From positions 1-45,631 of IMG/VR virus record IMGVR_UViG_3300035199_000152: a DNA stretch of 45,631 nt; one strand, 5' to 3'. Position numbers and translations under genes: made by a program. Below, piece after piece: positions 8,151 through 17,872 of this stretch (position 1 is its first letter; each line of letters begins with the position of its first letter). The stretch comes from a virus. The notes under the pieces are model-generated. The model searched no databases. It was not told the origin of the DNA and saw only the letters and a list, made by a program, of their open reading frames with translations.

Positions 8151-8926
8151 TGGCGTTTACAAGAGAACAGCGAGTAATGATGAACAGCAAGGAGCAGGCA
8201 GTTTCTTCTGGAGATGTAAAAGGGACTCTTAGCCACTCTCCATCTTCTAGGAATATGAGTGATGGTGAGCAAGTATATGCAAGAGAGTCTAACAAACCAT
8301 TGGCTTTATATAAAAAATTCAAAGGTGTTTTATGGAAGTCTTATTTTTCAAAAGATGGTAATCAATATGTAGATAGGGATATTACTATTGCGAGAAATAT
8401 AAATTTATCAAATAAGTTAATTATAAAAAATTATCCGGCATTTAGTGTATATCAAAGTACGAGTGTAGATGGTCAAGCAGTAGCATCTGGTAGCACATAT
8501 ACTAGAATAATTCTCAATACAGAACATTATGACAATGGAAGTAACTTTGATGTATCGGGTTATAAATTTACAGCCCCTTATAATGGTATTTACCATTTTG
8601 ATGCTAATGTCCTAATGGATAGTAATGTGGATACAGATGCTGGCGATTGGGATGCTGAAGAAAGACTTGATATTCATTTGTTTAAAAATCAAGGAGATGC
8701 AACTACAACCAGTACAACAAATAGAGTTGCTAGTAGTCTACATTTACTCTCTGGTGCTATTACAGATAATTTTTGGCAGGGTAATCTTTCAGCAGATTTA
8801 AAATTAGATGCTGGTGATTTTATAGAATTATATGTAAAACATGATAGTGGTGTAGAACAACATACTCACGAACCAACTGGTGGGGATTTTACAAGATTTA
8901 CAGGGCATTTAATATGTGCTCTATAG
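8150..8926 (+). CDS. Virion protein with carboxy-terminal C1q/TNF-like domain
   Basis: The product has 258 residues. Residues 1-90 look like an attachment region. From about 98 the sequence follows a C1q-like jelly-roll pattern: A-F-S-V-Y, then I-L-N-T-E-H-Y-D-N-G, then Y-K-F-T-A-P-Y-N-G-I-Y-H-F-D-A, and L-D-A-G-D-F-I-E-L-Y-V with F-T-G-H-L-I at the end. In phages this trimeric domain serves as a receptor-binding or decoration tip. This would be a second adhesin besides the S74-matured fibre. Confidence 0.82.
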   Translation: MAFTREQRVMMNSKEQAVSSGDVKGTLSHSPSSRNMSDGEQVYARESNKPLALYKKFKGVLWKSYFSKDGNQYVDRDITIARNINLSNKLIIKNYPAFSVYQSTSVDGQAVASGSTYTRIILNTEHYDNGSNFDVSGYKFTAPYNGIYHFDANVLMDSNVDTDAGDWDAEERLDIHLFKNQGDATTTSTTNRVASSLHLLSGAITDNFWQGNLSADLKLDAGDFIELYVKHDSGVEQHTHEPTGGDFTRFTGHLICAL

Positions 8927-8975
8927 ATATAAAGTTGTTGTATAAAAATAGAGTGCATATTAAGTATTTTAAAAG

Positions 8976-9047
8976 ATGAATAAATTTGTTAGTTTAAAAC
9001 GTAAAATTTTAGCCACTTTACGTGGTTTATATAAGGAGTCTCTATGA
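8976..9047 (+). CDS. Tiny basic peptide coupled to the next gene (23 aa)
   Basis: ATG 8976 gives a basic amphipathic peptide (core LKRKILATLRGLYK). Its TGA overlaps the next ATG as ATGA, an arrangement typical of coupled phage genes. An inverted repeat, ACGTAAA...TTTACGT, lies inside it. Similar in size and charge to the peptide at 4031. It may be only a leader peptide. Confidence 0.35.
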   Translation: MNKFVSLKRKILATLRGLYKESL

Positions 9048-10270
9048 GAACTTTACTTGGTATGCAGTATGGCGGTAACGCACAACAGCAATACCCTAGA
9101 CGTGAATTACAATTTCAACCACAATCATTTCAAGAAGGTGGTGGTGTATCATCAGGTTTAGCCGCATTATTAAGAGGAAAGAAAAAACGAGAAGCATTAG
9201 ATGCGGCTGATGAAGCACAAAGAGCCGAAGTTAAAAAGCAAAAACGCAGTGGTTTATGGGGCTCTATTGGTGGGTTAGGCGGTGGATTACTTGGTTCAGC
9301 GGCTTTAGGTGCTCTTGGGTTTACCCCTGCTGGAATACCTTTAGCCCTTGCGGCTGGATTAGGGACAGGGCTTGGTAAAGCTTTCGGCTCTAAAACTGGT
9401 TATGAAGGTGAATGGTCACCCGGAGTTATGTTTCGTAAAGCTAAGAGTGAAAAAGCTAAAGATATTATGTATGGAAAGCAAGCTGGTTTAGAAGATATTG
9501 AGCGAGCTGGTAGAGATTATACAGGAGGTATAGATACGGCGGCTGGAGTCTCTGGTTTAAAAGCTGGCTTAACAGCAGGTCTTTCAAAAACCGGGGGAAT
9601 ATATGGTAAAGCAGGTAAATTTGGTCAAAAAGCTTCAGCGGGTTTTGGTGCTCCCGGAGCCGCTATCCAATCTAGTTTGGGACTATCAGAAGCTCCAGAA
9701 TCTTTAACGGGAGGAGCTCCTACTTTACGACTTCCGCAAGCACGTATTGCAATAGCTGGTACAAAAAGTGGTTTATTAGGTGAAGGAATACCCAAAACGC
9801 TTGGCAGGGTTCCATCAGCTCCACCAGCCGTGTCTGATGCAGGCACTGGAGCTTTATCAGGTGGAGCCGATATATCTCGTGAATTTCAAGCCGCAAAACT
9901 GGCAAATGAAGCATCTTTGCAGTCACAATCTGTTCAGGAACAGATGAGCAAACTTTTGAGCTCCCCAACAATTAATAAGTATTTAGGTAATGCCAGTGAT
10001 TTGTCGTCAAGCTCCGATGTTCTGTCAAGTGGAGCTGGGGATGTTCTTGATGCTTATACTGGTACAGCGGCTCAGAATAGAGCACTTCTTGAAGCTGGAA
10101 ATTATGAAGGTGACTCCATTATTGATGCATTAAAAAAAGCAGGGTTAGATTCGTCTAAATTAGGTAGGCAGAATATGTGGCAGAATCTGTTTGCTCCACA
10201 AATTGCTGGTCTTATGGGCGGCGGAATGATAAGACAAAACCCACAATCATTATTAGGATACTTAGGTTAA
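9044..10270 (+). CDS. Glycine-rich internal virion protein
   Basis: The product has 408 residues, with AAGGAG before the ATG. The amino end has the motif F-Q-E-G-G-G-V. A long Gly/Ala/Leu hydrophobic stretch lies at about 68-115 (GGLGGGLLGSAALGALGF, then further small residues), as in ejected or pore-forming inner virion proteins. The rest is low in aromatic residues and rich in Gly and Ser. First of a run of internal proteins up to 16972; role inferred from composition and position. Confidence 0.72.
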   Translation: MRTLLGMQYGGNAQQQYPRRELQFQPQSFQEGGGVSSGLAALLRGKKKREALDAADEAQRAEVKKQKRSGLWGSIGGLGGGLLGSAALGALGFTPAGIPLALAAGLGTGLGKAFGSKTGYEGEWSPGVMFRKAKSEKAKDIMYGKQAGLEDIERAGRDYTGGIDTAAGVSGLKAGLTAGLSKTGGIYGKAGKFGQKASAGFGAPGAAIQSSLGLSEAPESLTGGAPTLRLPQARIAIAGTKSGLLGEGIPKTLGRVPSAPPAVSDAGTGALSGGADISREFQAAKLANEASLQSQSVQEQMSKLLSSPTINKYLGNASDLSSSSDVLSSGAGDVLDAYTGTAAQNRALLEAGNYEGDSIIDALKKAGLDSSKLGRQNMWQNLFAPQIAGLMGGGMIRQNPQSLLGYLG

Positions 10271-10271
10271 T

Positions 10272-10979
10272 ATGCCCGGTCTATTAGATTATATAAAAGG
10301 TTATCAGCACGGTGGTAGTGTTGATTTTGACCCATATGCCACCACTAGTCAAGCAGACATGCTGACTAAATTAGGTATAGATATAACAAACCCTGATGCT
10401 TATGGTCTTTTACCGACCTATGACCCTACTGGCGCAGATATAACAAGGGAAAAATATGACTTAACTACAGCAGGGCTTAGTGATACATTAGCTACGGCAA
10501 GGAGAGGTTCAACTGGAAGTTTATTTGACTTAACTAAGCAAACTCAACAGACTCAGGCTAAGTCTGGATTTGCTGGTAGTGGAGCAGGAGCACAAGCAAT
10601 GACTAATGTCAGAGGTGATATAATTAGTGGCTTTGGAGATATTTCTGCTGATATAGGACGAAGAGAAGACCAAGCATATCTTGACTTACAGAGAGATATA
10701 TTTGACGAGAGGCGAGGTTATGAGAGTGACTTACTCGCCGCCATTGGGGATTTAGACCCTGCTGATTATGATGTGAATAGACGTGAGATAGGTGAGTTGG
10801 GGGATACTTGTAATGAGCAATGTGGTCAAGTTGCGGCGTTTGGTAGTCCGCAATTCACTGCCTGTGTGGAAAATTGTCAAAGCGGTACTTCAGATGATGG
10901 AGATGATGGAGATGATGAAGGGTTCTGTGCTCCCGGTTATTCTTTGGTAAATGGTCGATGTGAGAGAGACCAAGTATGA
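10272..10979 (+). CDS. Internal virion protein with Cys-rich EGF-like tail
   Basis: The product has 235 residues. It begins with the Y-Q-H-G-G-S-V motif shared with neighbouring internal proteins, then a helical middle. The last 60 residues hold six Cys: C-N-E-Q-C, F-T-A-C-V-E-N-C, an Asp-rich linker (DDGDDGDDEGF), and C-A-P-G-Y-S-L-V-N-G-R-C-E, which is EGF-like in spacing. Disulfides would form only outside the cytoplasm, so this end may act in the virion or host periplasm. Function unknown. Confidence 0.72.
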   Translation: MPGLLDYIKGYQHGGSVDFDPYATTSQADMLTKLGIDITNPDAYGLLPTYDPTGADITREKYDLTTAGLSDTLATARRGSTGSLFDLTKQTQQTQAKSGFAGSGAGAQAMTNVRGDIISGFGDISADIGRREDQAYLDLQRDIFDERRGYESDLLAAIGDLDPADYDVNRREIGELGDTCNEQCGQVAAFGSPQFTACVENCQSGTSDDGDDGDDEGFCAPGYSLVNGRCERDQV

Positions 10980-11185
10980 GTAATTGCAAAGGATGTTCAC
11001 AAAAAGGATTAGGGGATACAGTATCTTCTATTATTAATACCGTATCACGTGGTAAAATAAAAGAGTGTGGTGGTTGTAAGAAGAGAAAGCAATGGTTAAA
11101 CGAGAATGTGTCATATGCAAAGGTTGGTAAAATATTGGAAGATTTAAGTAATAGACAAATGAGCAAGGGTGTAACAAATGGCTAG
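10976..11185 (+). CDS. Small two-CxxC zinc-ribbon protein
   Basis: The product has 69 residues with C4-x2-C7 and C31-x2-C34 (CGGCKKRKQWLN). The four Cys probably bind one zinc. Starts by ATGA overlap with the preceding Cys-rich gene and overlaps the next start. Similar C-G-G-C-K-x-R-x3-L-N proteins occur in marine phages next to internal virion genes. Function unknown. Confidence 0.75.
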   Translation: MSNCKGCSQKGLGDTVSSIINTVSRGKIKECGGCKKRKQWLNENVSYAKVGKILEDLSNRQMSKGVTNG

Positions 11186-13052
11186 GCGCAGAAGTATATA
11201 CGATACGGGTAATTATTCAACTCCACTTGCTGACTTCTTAGAAGAAATCCCTAATTATTTTTTAAAGTTTGAACAGCTTAAACAAGCTGAAGCAGACCGT
11301 GCAGACCAAAAAGCTTTTAGAAACCAGCAATATAGTGACCAAATTGCACAACAAACGAAAAATAATATATACAGGCAAGAACAGGCTGATAACCAAGAGC
11401 GCAATAGGCTTTTTGGTAATCATACAAAGCTTATGCAGGGTATGTCAAGCTTACAGCAGACTCAGTACATAGATAATGTTATAAAAAAAGACCCTAATTT
11501 AAAAGGGTATATGGATTTTAGTGAGTTTGAAAGTTTTTCTAAAAAAATTCAAGATGCCAATACTGAATATGATGATATAAACGCAGATGTTGATGATTTT
11601 AGAGGAAGTTCTTCAATGTCAATGTTCCCTAGATATCAGGATGTTGCAAAGACTTATCAGGAATTGCAAAACATGGAAAAAAGTGTTAGGGGTACAGATT
11701 TAGAATTAGGTCACGCAAAGGATTTAAAATATGTTGCTGACTTAAAAAAACAGTTAGAGACATTAAGTGGTCGAGAGATGGCTGAAAAAGATATGCCTGA
11801 AACTATGCAAAGGCAGTTTAGTTCAATAGTGAAATCAAATGATGCGGATTACAAATCTCTTTCAGAAGCCGCAGATGAACTTTCAATATATGCAGATTTT
11901 AATCCAAAAACTAAAAAATGGGATAAAAGAACTGTATCGTTAGAAGAGTTTGCTGGTGGTCAAAGTAGTTTAGACAGAGGTTATAATAGTGCAATTCGGG
12001 CTTTTAAAAACGCAGAATCAAGATATATGGAATCGTCTGCAACCAGAAACACATTTACAAAACAACAAGGATTATTCTATCCCAAGATAACAACTGCTAA
12101 ACAAGAAGAAGAATTAGATGCACAATCTGAAGCTAGGACATCTTGGTTTAATGAGAATGAAAGCTATATTAATAGTAATCCTGAAACCGCTAAACTCCTA
12201 GTAGATTATTTAACCGACCCAACTAATGCAGATAGATTTAGTGCATTACAAAAAGCTGTAGTGGATAACAAAGGATATGATGAATTTGAAGCTCAGACAG
12301 ATGCTGAGATTGCCGCATTAGATGATGAAATAGAGCCCTATGTGGAAGGTGCTAAGGAACCAGCTACAGAATTTGAACCGGGAGCAGATATAACGGGTGA
12401 AGATGTAGACGATGTGCTTGCAGATGTTCGTGAAACAACGGGGTTTTTCCCAGAAGGTGATGCTCCAAGAGAGCCTGCCACAAAAAGGGATACTGATATT
12501 GATTTACCTAGTATAGTTGAGCCATTAACGGCAAGAAGTGATAAAGAAACAGAGGCTACTATTAAGGAACGTGAAAAAGAAGCGGGGGAGTCTGAGCTTT
12601 TTCCAGAGCCTTTGAAATCAACAAATGTAAAATATATTATTTCAGACATTTCAAAATCAGGGAAGGAAACTGGTAAGGTTAGAAGATATGTGGATTATAG
12701 CCTTGGTAATAATCTAAAACAATTAAAAGACTTACGTAAGAGAGTCCCAAACTTAGAAGGAAGGGGTGACAAGTATAATTTAAAACAAATTAATGAAAAA
12801 ATATCTAGTCTTGAAAATAAAATACGTGAATCAATAGGTGATTATGTTAATCCAGAAACAGGGGAATTTAGCAACCCAGAATACACAAAAAGAATTTACC
12901 AAAGTTTAAAAAGGACACTACCCGATTTACAAATGAGAGAGTTAATGGATTTATTAAGAGACTTTTCTACAGCTCAAGGAACATCAAAAGCTCTTACACT
13001 CCAACCAGTTTCCACATCAAAAGATGGAACAGTTTACAGCGCAATTAAATAA
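11178..13052 (+). CDS. Large helical internal virion protein
   Basis: The product has 624 residues, is highly charged and Gln-rich at the amino end (K-Q-A-E-A-D-R-A-D-Q-K), and consists of long coiled-coil-like helices with no membrane segment. It sits between the small zinc protein and the 1304-residue protein. Composition and order match the middle-size internal core proteins of podoviruses, which are ejected with DNA. No enzyme motif was seen. Confidence 0.75.
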   Translation: MARRRSIYDTGNYSTPLADFLEEIPNYFLKFEQLKQAEADRADQKAFRNQQYSDQIAQQTKNNIYRQEQADNQERNRLFGNHTKLMQGMSSLQQTQYIDNVIKKDPNLKGYMDFSEFESFSKKIQDANTEYDDINADVDDFRGSSSMSMFPRYQDVAKTYQELQNMEKSVRGTDLELGHAKDLKYVADLKKQLETLSGREMAEKDMPETMQRQFSSIVKSNDADYKSLSEAADELSIYADFNPKTKKWDKRTVSLEEFAGGQSSLDRGYNSAIRAFKNAESRYMESSATRNTFTKQQGLFYPKITTAKQEEELDAQSEARTSWFNENESYINSNPETAKLLVDYLTDPTNADRFSALQKAVVDNKGYDEFEAQTDAEIAALDDEIEPYVEGAKEPATEFEPGADITGEDVDDVLADVRETTGFFPEGDAPREPATKRDTDIDLPSIVEPLTARSDKETEATIKEREKEAGESELFPEPLKSTNVKYIISDISKSGKETGKVRRYVDYSLGNNLKQLKDLRKRVPNLEGRGDKYNLKQINEKISSLENKIRESIGDYVNPETGEFSNPEYTKRIYQSLKRTLPDLQMRELMDLLRDFSTAQGTSKALTLQPVSTSKDGTVYSAIK

Positions 13053-13057
13053 ATGAG

Positions 13058-16000
13058 ATGCCCGAAGATAAAAATATATACAGTTATTATACAAACCTTT
13101 TAGATGATGCTGTTTCCAACCAAGGCGACTATGCTGATTCTATCCCCACTTTACAATATTACACAGATGCCTTAAACCAATCAACCGAAACCCCAGATAG
13201 GGATTACAGTTATTATGAAGCTGAAGCTAAAGAAAAAGCAACCGCTGAAGTTCAAGAATCAAGAGTAAACCCGGATTTATATGGTTTCGTCCCCGGTGAA
13301 TGGTTACCAGATTGGGTAAAATCTGGATATAATAGTAGTATAGAAGGGCTTGGTTACCAGATAGCTACTGGTAAAGAGTTCTATGACCTTAAAGGTTATG
13401 AAGATACTAACCCCGGCGTATTAGAAGATATAGGTTCTACCATTGTTTCTTTTTTAACCCCAACAGATATGGCGGCTATGGTATTTGGAGGAGGAGTAGG
13501 AGGTCTTGGAGCGAGAGCTGTTGCTAAAGCTGGCGCTAGGGAAGCCATAGAAGCTGGCGTTAAAACAGGATTAAAGAGTGGACTAGCAAAAGAAGCTGTA
13601 GAAAAACTTGTATCTAAAAATGCCGTTCAAGCTACACAACTTCTAATGAAAAATAATGTTAAAAAAGAAGTTGCTGAAAAAGTTATAGCTGATGCTAGTA
13701 AAAAAGTAAGTAATAAAATATATGTCGAAGCGACTCAAGGAGCAACTGGTCTTGGTTTCTATAGTGGTTTACAATCATCACTTGGTCAGGAAGTACAAAC
13801 TGGTGATATAAGTTTAGTGCAAACATTAGCGGATGCTTCAAAAGGTGCAATTCTTGGTGGAGTTACTGCCGGAACTGGAAGAGCTTTTAGTAATCATCTC
13901 ATAAATAAACTTGGTAAACCAACAACTAAGACTGAAGCGTTAACTAGGAATATAGCTGTAAAAGCATTAGAAGTGGCTGAATTTGGAACACTGGCTCCGG
14001 CTTTACAGGGAGATATGCCTAGACCTGAAGATTATATCCATGCCGCAGGGGTTATTGGTGGTTTAACAATTACAAAAGCAGTTCCAAAGAAAGTTAAAGA
14101 GTTGGCTGGTTTTGAGAGTGGTCTTTTGACTGCCAAAGAAGGAGCTTCTGAATCAGCGGAAGTAGAGTACGGGATAAAACGTCAAGAACAAGTATTTAGA
14201 AGTAAAGACGGCGTTGAGCTAACAGAAGTAACATTCGGTAAGAAGAAGACAAAAGATGGTAAAGAAGTTGATACTGTAAAAGGTAAACTTGTTGTAGATG
14301 GTGAAGCAACGAGCAAGGAAATAGAAATTTCCGGTAAAGATTTTACTGAAAGAGGGTTCTCTAGAACCAGAACAGAAGCAGATTTAAAAGGAATTGAATC
14401 TGGTAGGAGAAAAGAAGCTTTCGGTAGAAAAACAAAATTAAAAATATCAGACGAAGAGTTCCGGGCAGAAGTAGAAGGCGTTACTGGTAAAGAAGTAGAT
14501 GCTAAAAAGCATAAAACAGGCTGGAGCCAACTAACTCAAATTGAACAAATAAAATTATTAGATAATCTCAGGAAACAAAGTTTATCTGAAAAAATATTTC
14601 AAGAATTTAAAAACGAAGGATATGAAGATTATTTATTCCCTAAAAGAAAAATAAGCAAAATTATACCGGAATTTATAAGACAAGCTAAAAATAGAGCTAG
14701 AACAGCTCCCGGTAAACAAACGGTTATTGATATAAATAGAGCTGATGCCAGAGGAATTACGTTATCTGGACTATGGCTACAATCACTTGCTGACAAAGGA
14801 TTGTATCGTGGCGGGATGTTCGGTAAAATATTCGGTAATTTTAAAATTAATACTCCTGATGGTGTTAAGGTTATAAGAACTGAAAAGAAAGCTAAGGAGT
14901 ATTTTGAAGACTTGGGTCGTAGGATGGGTAAAGAAGCGCATCAAGAAAACCCTGATGTGGTCGCCATGAGAGAAGTAATGGATAATATCTTTGCTACAGC
15001 AGAAAAGTCAGGAGTGCCAGTTGCCGGGAAAAGAAAGAATTATTTTCCTAATCATATTAGAACAGAATTTTTAGATAAGATAGGTCAAGACATATTTAAA
15101 ATAATAAATGAAGATTCTTCATTTGCTGGCAGTAGGATGAACAAAGATATCTCCGTAATAGATAAGCTAAAAAGAGTATTAAGTTCAGAAAGTGCGGGTT
15201 TTTCTTCAGAAACAATGGAAGCCCTTAATGCGTATCAATCTCAATTTATTAAGAAGGGTTTATCTCCAGATGAGGCTATGGCTAGAGCTTGGATGGAACT
15301 TAGAAATAATGTTTATAAACAAAGATATTCCATAGTTGGGAATCTGGAAAAATCCAGAGAGGTTGAATTACCTGATTTTATGTATGAAAGGGACGCTAGG
15401 ATTGTCCTTTCTAAATATGCAACAGATGTTGCAAAGCGTGTAGCCCACGTAGAGTTTTTTGGAGATAAGAGTCAGGTAATAGAGGGTAGGTTGGCTACGT
15501 TAGATAGATTGATGAAAAAGAACAGCGGTAACCCTGAAATTTATAATCTATTGGCTAAAGAAAAAAAATGGCTCGACCAAACATTTGATACATTTGCAAA
15601 TCTTATAGAAGTAGACCCAACGAAGAATTGGGGAGACCCTCGTGCTCGTAAGTTTTTTAAAGACTTAGTTGATTTTGAAGTTGGTACAAAAATTGGTTTA
15701 GGATACGCCACAATACCAAACGTAACTCAAACTCTTATATCAACTGCTGTGAAGGCTGGTTACTATAATACATTTAAAGCCGCATTTAAATTAGCAAGAC
15801 CAACAAAAAAAGGTAAAAAATATAGGAAGCTAGTTAGAGAATCTGGTATAAGTAATCTGTCTGTATTTCAAATGCTTGCTGGTCTTGAACCTACTGATGC
15901 CCTAATGGGTAGGTTCGCAAATTTAACTACTAAGCTTTCTGGATTTCAGTCTATGAATAAAGCTAACCAGTATTTAGCGGCGGCGGCTGGGAAAGAATAT

Positions 16001-16972
16001 TTAAACACGTTGATGAAGGCTAAGGATAGTAAGATAGGATGGAGAAGAAGTTGGGCTGAGAAAAGTTTAAAAGATTTAGACATAAGCACTACTTCTAATA
16101 AATTAACAGAAAGACAAACTCTAGAATCTATGTATAAGTTTTCAAGAGATGCACAACTACAAAGAAACGTATTGAATGACCCGTTGTTTTTCAATGACCC
16201 TAGATTTAGACCATTTGTTTTGTTTAAAAGATTTGGTTATAAACAGTTTAATTGGGTTAGGGAAAACATGGCTCAGGAACTTTCAAGGGGTAATGTATTA
16301 CCATTATTACGATTAGGGGTTGGAGGGTTTCTTGGGGCTCAGTTTGTTACGTGGTCAAAGAAAGCATTAAATGCTTTTCTTGCTCAAGAAGAAGTGTACG
16401 ATGAAAATAGATTATTCTTACCGGGACTACCACCCGGTACTGTATTAGATACAATGGGTAACGATATAAATACGGATATGTCTGAATATACTTGGGGTGA
16501 TTTTTTAGACCATGCCGCATCGGTAGGAGCTTTTGGGTTTATTGCTGACATAGCGGCGGCAGAGAATAAGTTAAGAGCAGTTGAATTTTTTGTTAAGCCT
16601 GCAATATACCAAGATGCTATGAAAGCAGTTGATGCTTTAGTCAGAATAAAAAATGATTTAGAAGATTTTGGGATGGGAGCAGGCAAAAGGTCTGTCAAAT
16701 ATTTAGCTCCATTATTAGGAACCGCCCCTAGAAGAATTGCCAAGCAATTTGAAACACCGGGGCAAAGAGAAACCTATACGACTTATAGAAGGGGTATTAT
16801 ACGTGGAAGAGTATTAGATGCGCTAATAGATGGCAAGGATAAAGAAGCTTCTAAGATTATAATGGCTTGGAACAGGGCTAATCCATATGAAGCTTTCTTT
16901 TATGAAGACATTGGTGTAGAAGCTATCTTTGACAGGCTAGAAAAGAAGTACGAAAAAAGAGCTAAACCTTAA
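13058..16972 (+). CDS. Very large internal/ejection protein
   Basis: The product has 1304 residues. Hydrophobic Ala/Gly-rich segments occur near residues 140-170 (MAAMVFGGGVGGLGARAVAK) and 1085-1110 (LLRLGVGGFLGAQFVTW), separated by long helices. Near the end it contains F-R-P-F-V-L-F-K-R-F-G-Y-K-Q-F-N-W. Size, membrane-capable segments and last place in the structural block fit a core protein that spans the host envelope during DNA ejection. No transglycosylase or protease motif was recognised. Its stop overlaps that of the convergent gene. Confidence 0.8.
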   Translation: MPEDKNIYSYYTNLLDDAVSNQGDYADSIPTLQYYTDALNQSTETPDRDYSYYEAEAKEKATAEVQESRVNPDLYGFVPGEWLPDWVKSGYNSSIEGLGYQIATGKEFYDLKGYEDTNPGVLEDIGSTIVSFLTPTDMAAMVFGGGVGGLGARAVAKAGAREAIEAGVKTGLKSGLAKEAVEKLVSKNAVQATQLLMKNNVKKEVAEKVIADASKKVSNKIYVEATQGATGLGFYSGLQSSLGQEVQTGDISLVQTLADASKGAILGGVTAGTGRAFSNHLINKLGKPTTKTEALTRNIAVKALEVAEFGTLAPALQGDMPRPEDYIHAAGVIGGLTITKAVPKKVKELAGFESGLLTAKEGASESAEVEYGIKRQEQVFRSKDGVELTEVTFGKKKTKDGKEVDTVKGKLVVDGEATSKEIEISGKDFTERGFSRTRTEADLKGIESGRRKEAFGRKTKLKISDEEFRAEVEGVTGKEVDAKKHKTGWSQLTQIEQIKLLDNLRKQSLSEKIFQEFKNEGYEDYLFPKRKISKIIPEFIRQAKNRARTAPGKQTVIDINRADARGITLSGLWLQSLADKGLYRGGMFGKIFGNFKINTPDGVKVIRTEKKAKEYFEDLGRRMGKEAHQENPDVVAMREVMDNIFATAEKSGVPVAGKRKNYFPNHIRTEFLDKIGQDIFKIINEDSSFAGSRMNKDISVIDKLKRVLSSESAGFSSETMEALNAYQSQFIKKGLSPDEAMARAWMELRNNVYKQRYSIVGNLEKSREVELPDFMYERDARIVLSKYATDVAKRVAHVEFFGDKSQVIEGRLATLDRLMKKNSGNPEIYNLLAKEKKWLDQTFDTFANLIEVDPTKNWGDPRARKFFKDLVDFEVGTKIGLGYATIPNVTQTLISTAVKAGYYNTFKAAFKLARPTKKGKKYRKLVRESGISNLSVFQMLAGLEPTDALMGRFANLTTKLSGFQSMNKANQYLAAAAGKEYLNTLMKAKDSKIGWRRSWAEKSLKDLDISTTSNKLTERQTLESMYKFSRDAQLQRNVLNDPLFFNDPRFRPFVLFKRFGYKQFNWVRENMAQELSRGNVLPLLRLGVGGFLGAQFVTWSKKALNAFLAQEEVYDENRLFLPGLPPGTVLDTMGNDINTDMSEYTWGDFLDHAASVGAFGFIADIAAAENKLRAVEFFVKPAIYQDAMKAVDALVRIKNDLEDFGMGAGKRSVKYLAPLLGTAPRRIAKQFETPGQRETYTTYRRGIIRGRVLDALIDGKDKEASKIIMAWNRANPYEAFFYEDIGVEAIFDRLEKKYEKRAKP

Positions 16973-17157
16973 TCTTTTTTTAATATATTCATAAGTAAGC
17001 CATCGTCTTCTTCTTTTTTTATAGTAAAGTAAACTAATACAAATGTTTCACATTTAGGACAGGATAAATTAGTAACTATCATTTCGTTACCATCTTCATC
17101 TTCGTCATCATGGTCACCACCCCATATTAATTCTGTATTACAATGCCAACATTTCAT
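16969..17157 (-). CDS. Small zinc-ribbon protein (CxxC...CxxC)
   Basis: The product has 62 residues with C3-W-H-C6 and C33-P-K-C36 around an acidic stretch (GGDHDDEDEDGNE). The start MKCWHCNTELIWGGDHD is one I recognise as common in marine and cyanophage genomes; the function is unknown. It is the last gene of the leftward block and shares its stop region with the convergent internal protein gene. A possible 23-codon ORF at 17138-17209 overlaps its start in another frame. Confidence 0.82.
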   Translation of the reverse strand: MKCWHCNTELIWGGDHDDEDEDGNEMIVTNLSCPKCETFVLVYFTIKKEEDDGLLMNILKKD

Positions 17158-17215
17158 GTTGTCTTCTCTTTTTAAACATCTTATATAAAGCTAGAAATAT
17201 CCACTCCATTATTTA

Positions 17216-17437
17216 TTACTCTTCGTTATCACCATAATCTTCCTCAACCTCAATAATAAATTTTCTTACATCAGCATCACCACTCAACCAAAACATTGTA
17301 AAAATATTCCTTATTCTATTTTCTATTCTATGTAGTCTCCAGAGCATACTTAGATTTAAAAACAGTATCATTACCATTGTAAATTCCCAATATGGGAAAT
17401 ACTCTGTACTAAATAATGCTTCCCAATAATATCTCAT
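17216..17437 (-). CDS. Small single-pass membrane protein
   Basis: The product has 73 residues with AGGAG upstream (within the end of the preceding gene). One membrane segment lies at about 19-34 (FTMVMILFLNLSMLW), followed by a basic helix and an acidic end (EVEEDYGDNEE). Function unknown. Confidence 0.7.
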   Translation of the reverse strand: MRYYWEALFSTEYFPYWEFTMVMILFLNLSMLWRLHRIENRIRNIFTMFWLSGDADVRKFIIEVEEDYGDNEE

Positions 17438-17438
17438 T

Positions 17439-17762
17439 TTATTTCTCCTTTAAAGAACTTCTTATTTCTGGTGGACAAGAATGATTACTTTTATCTCCAT
17501 ATCTCCACTCAGTTAATTTTTCATTAAAAAATTTACATACTTTTTTATAGGAGAAAGAATTTGCATCTGCACTACCTTCATTGTATCCATGATGATACCC
17601 TCTTCTAAAAGAAGATTCCTGCCAATATAGCGCTTCTTTTTGTTTTTCTGTTAAAGGCTTATCCATTTCATCTCCCGATAGCAATTTAAATCCTTTCAGT
17701 ATTTTTTCTTTGTGAGTATAATCTTCACGACTAACTCTGTCTTGAATGAGATTTCTATTCAT
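17439..17762 (-). CDS. Unknown charged helical protein
   Basis: The product has 107 residues. The middle has the pattern F-R-R-G-Y-H-H-G-Y-N-E-G, seen in small phage proteins of unknown role; the end is basic. It follows a 34-residue zinc-ribbon gene with only two bases between them, so the genes form one operon. No enzyme motif seen. Confidence 0.68.
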   Translation of the reverse strand: MNRNLIQDRVSREDYTHKEKILKGFKLLSGDEMDKPLTEKQKEALYWQESSFRRGYHHGYNEGSADANSFSYKKVCKFFNEKLTEWRYGDKSNHSCPPEIRSSLKEK

Positions 17763-17763
17763 T

Positions 17764-17868
17764 TCACTTCTCCTTTATTTTAGGGTATTCCCAATCACAG
17801 GGGACACATACCCATATACCATTGTCTTTAAATACATACGATTGTATTGTTTCACACAAATCACACAT
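17764..17868 (-). CDS. Micro zinc-ribbon protein (34 aa)
   Basis: This short ORF encodes C2-D-L-C5 and C21-V-P-C24, spaced like a minimal zinc ribbon, with hydrophobic residues between (Y-V-F-K-D-N-G-I-W-V). It sits tightly between its neighbours in the same direction. The regular Cys pairs argue for a real gene despite its length. Confidence 0.6.
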   Translation of the reverse strand: MCDLCETIQSYVFKDNGIWVCVPCDWEYPKIKEK

Positions 17869-17872
17869 ACCT

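Noticed and set aside
16384-16743. 119-residue antisense ORF inside the large internal protein gene
   Set aside because: Opposite strand of a well-supported 1304-residue gene, with no ribosome binding site; typical shadow.
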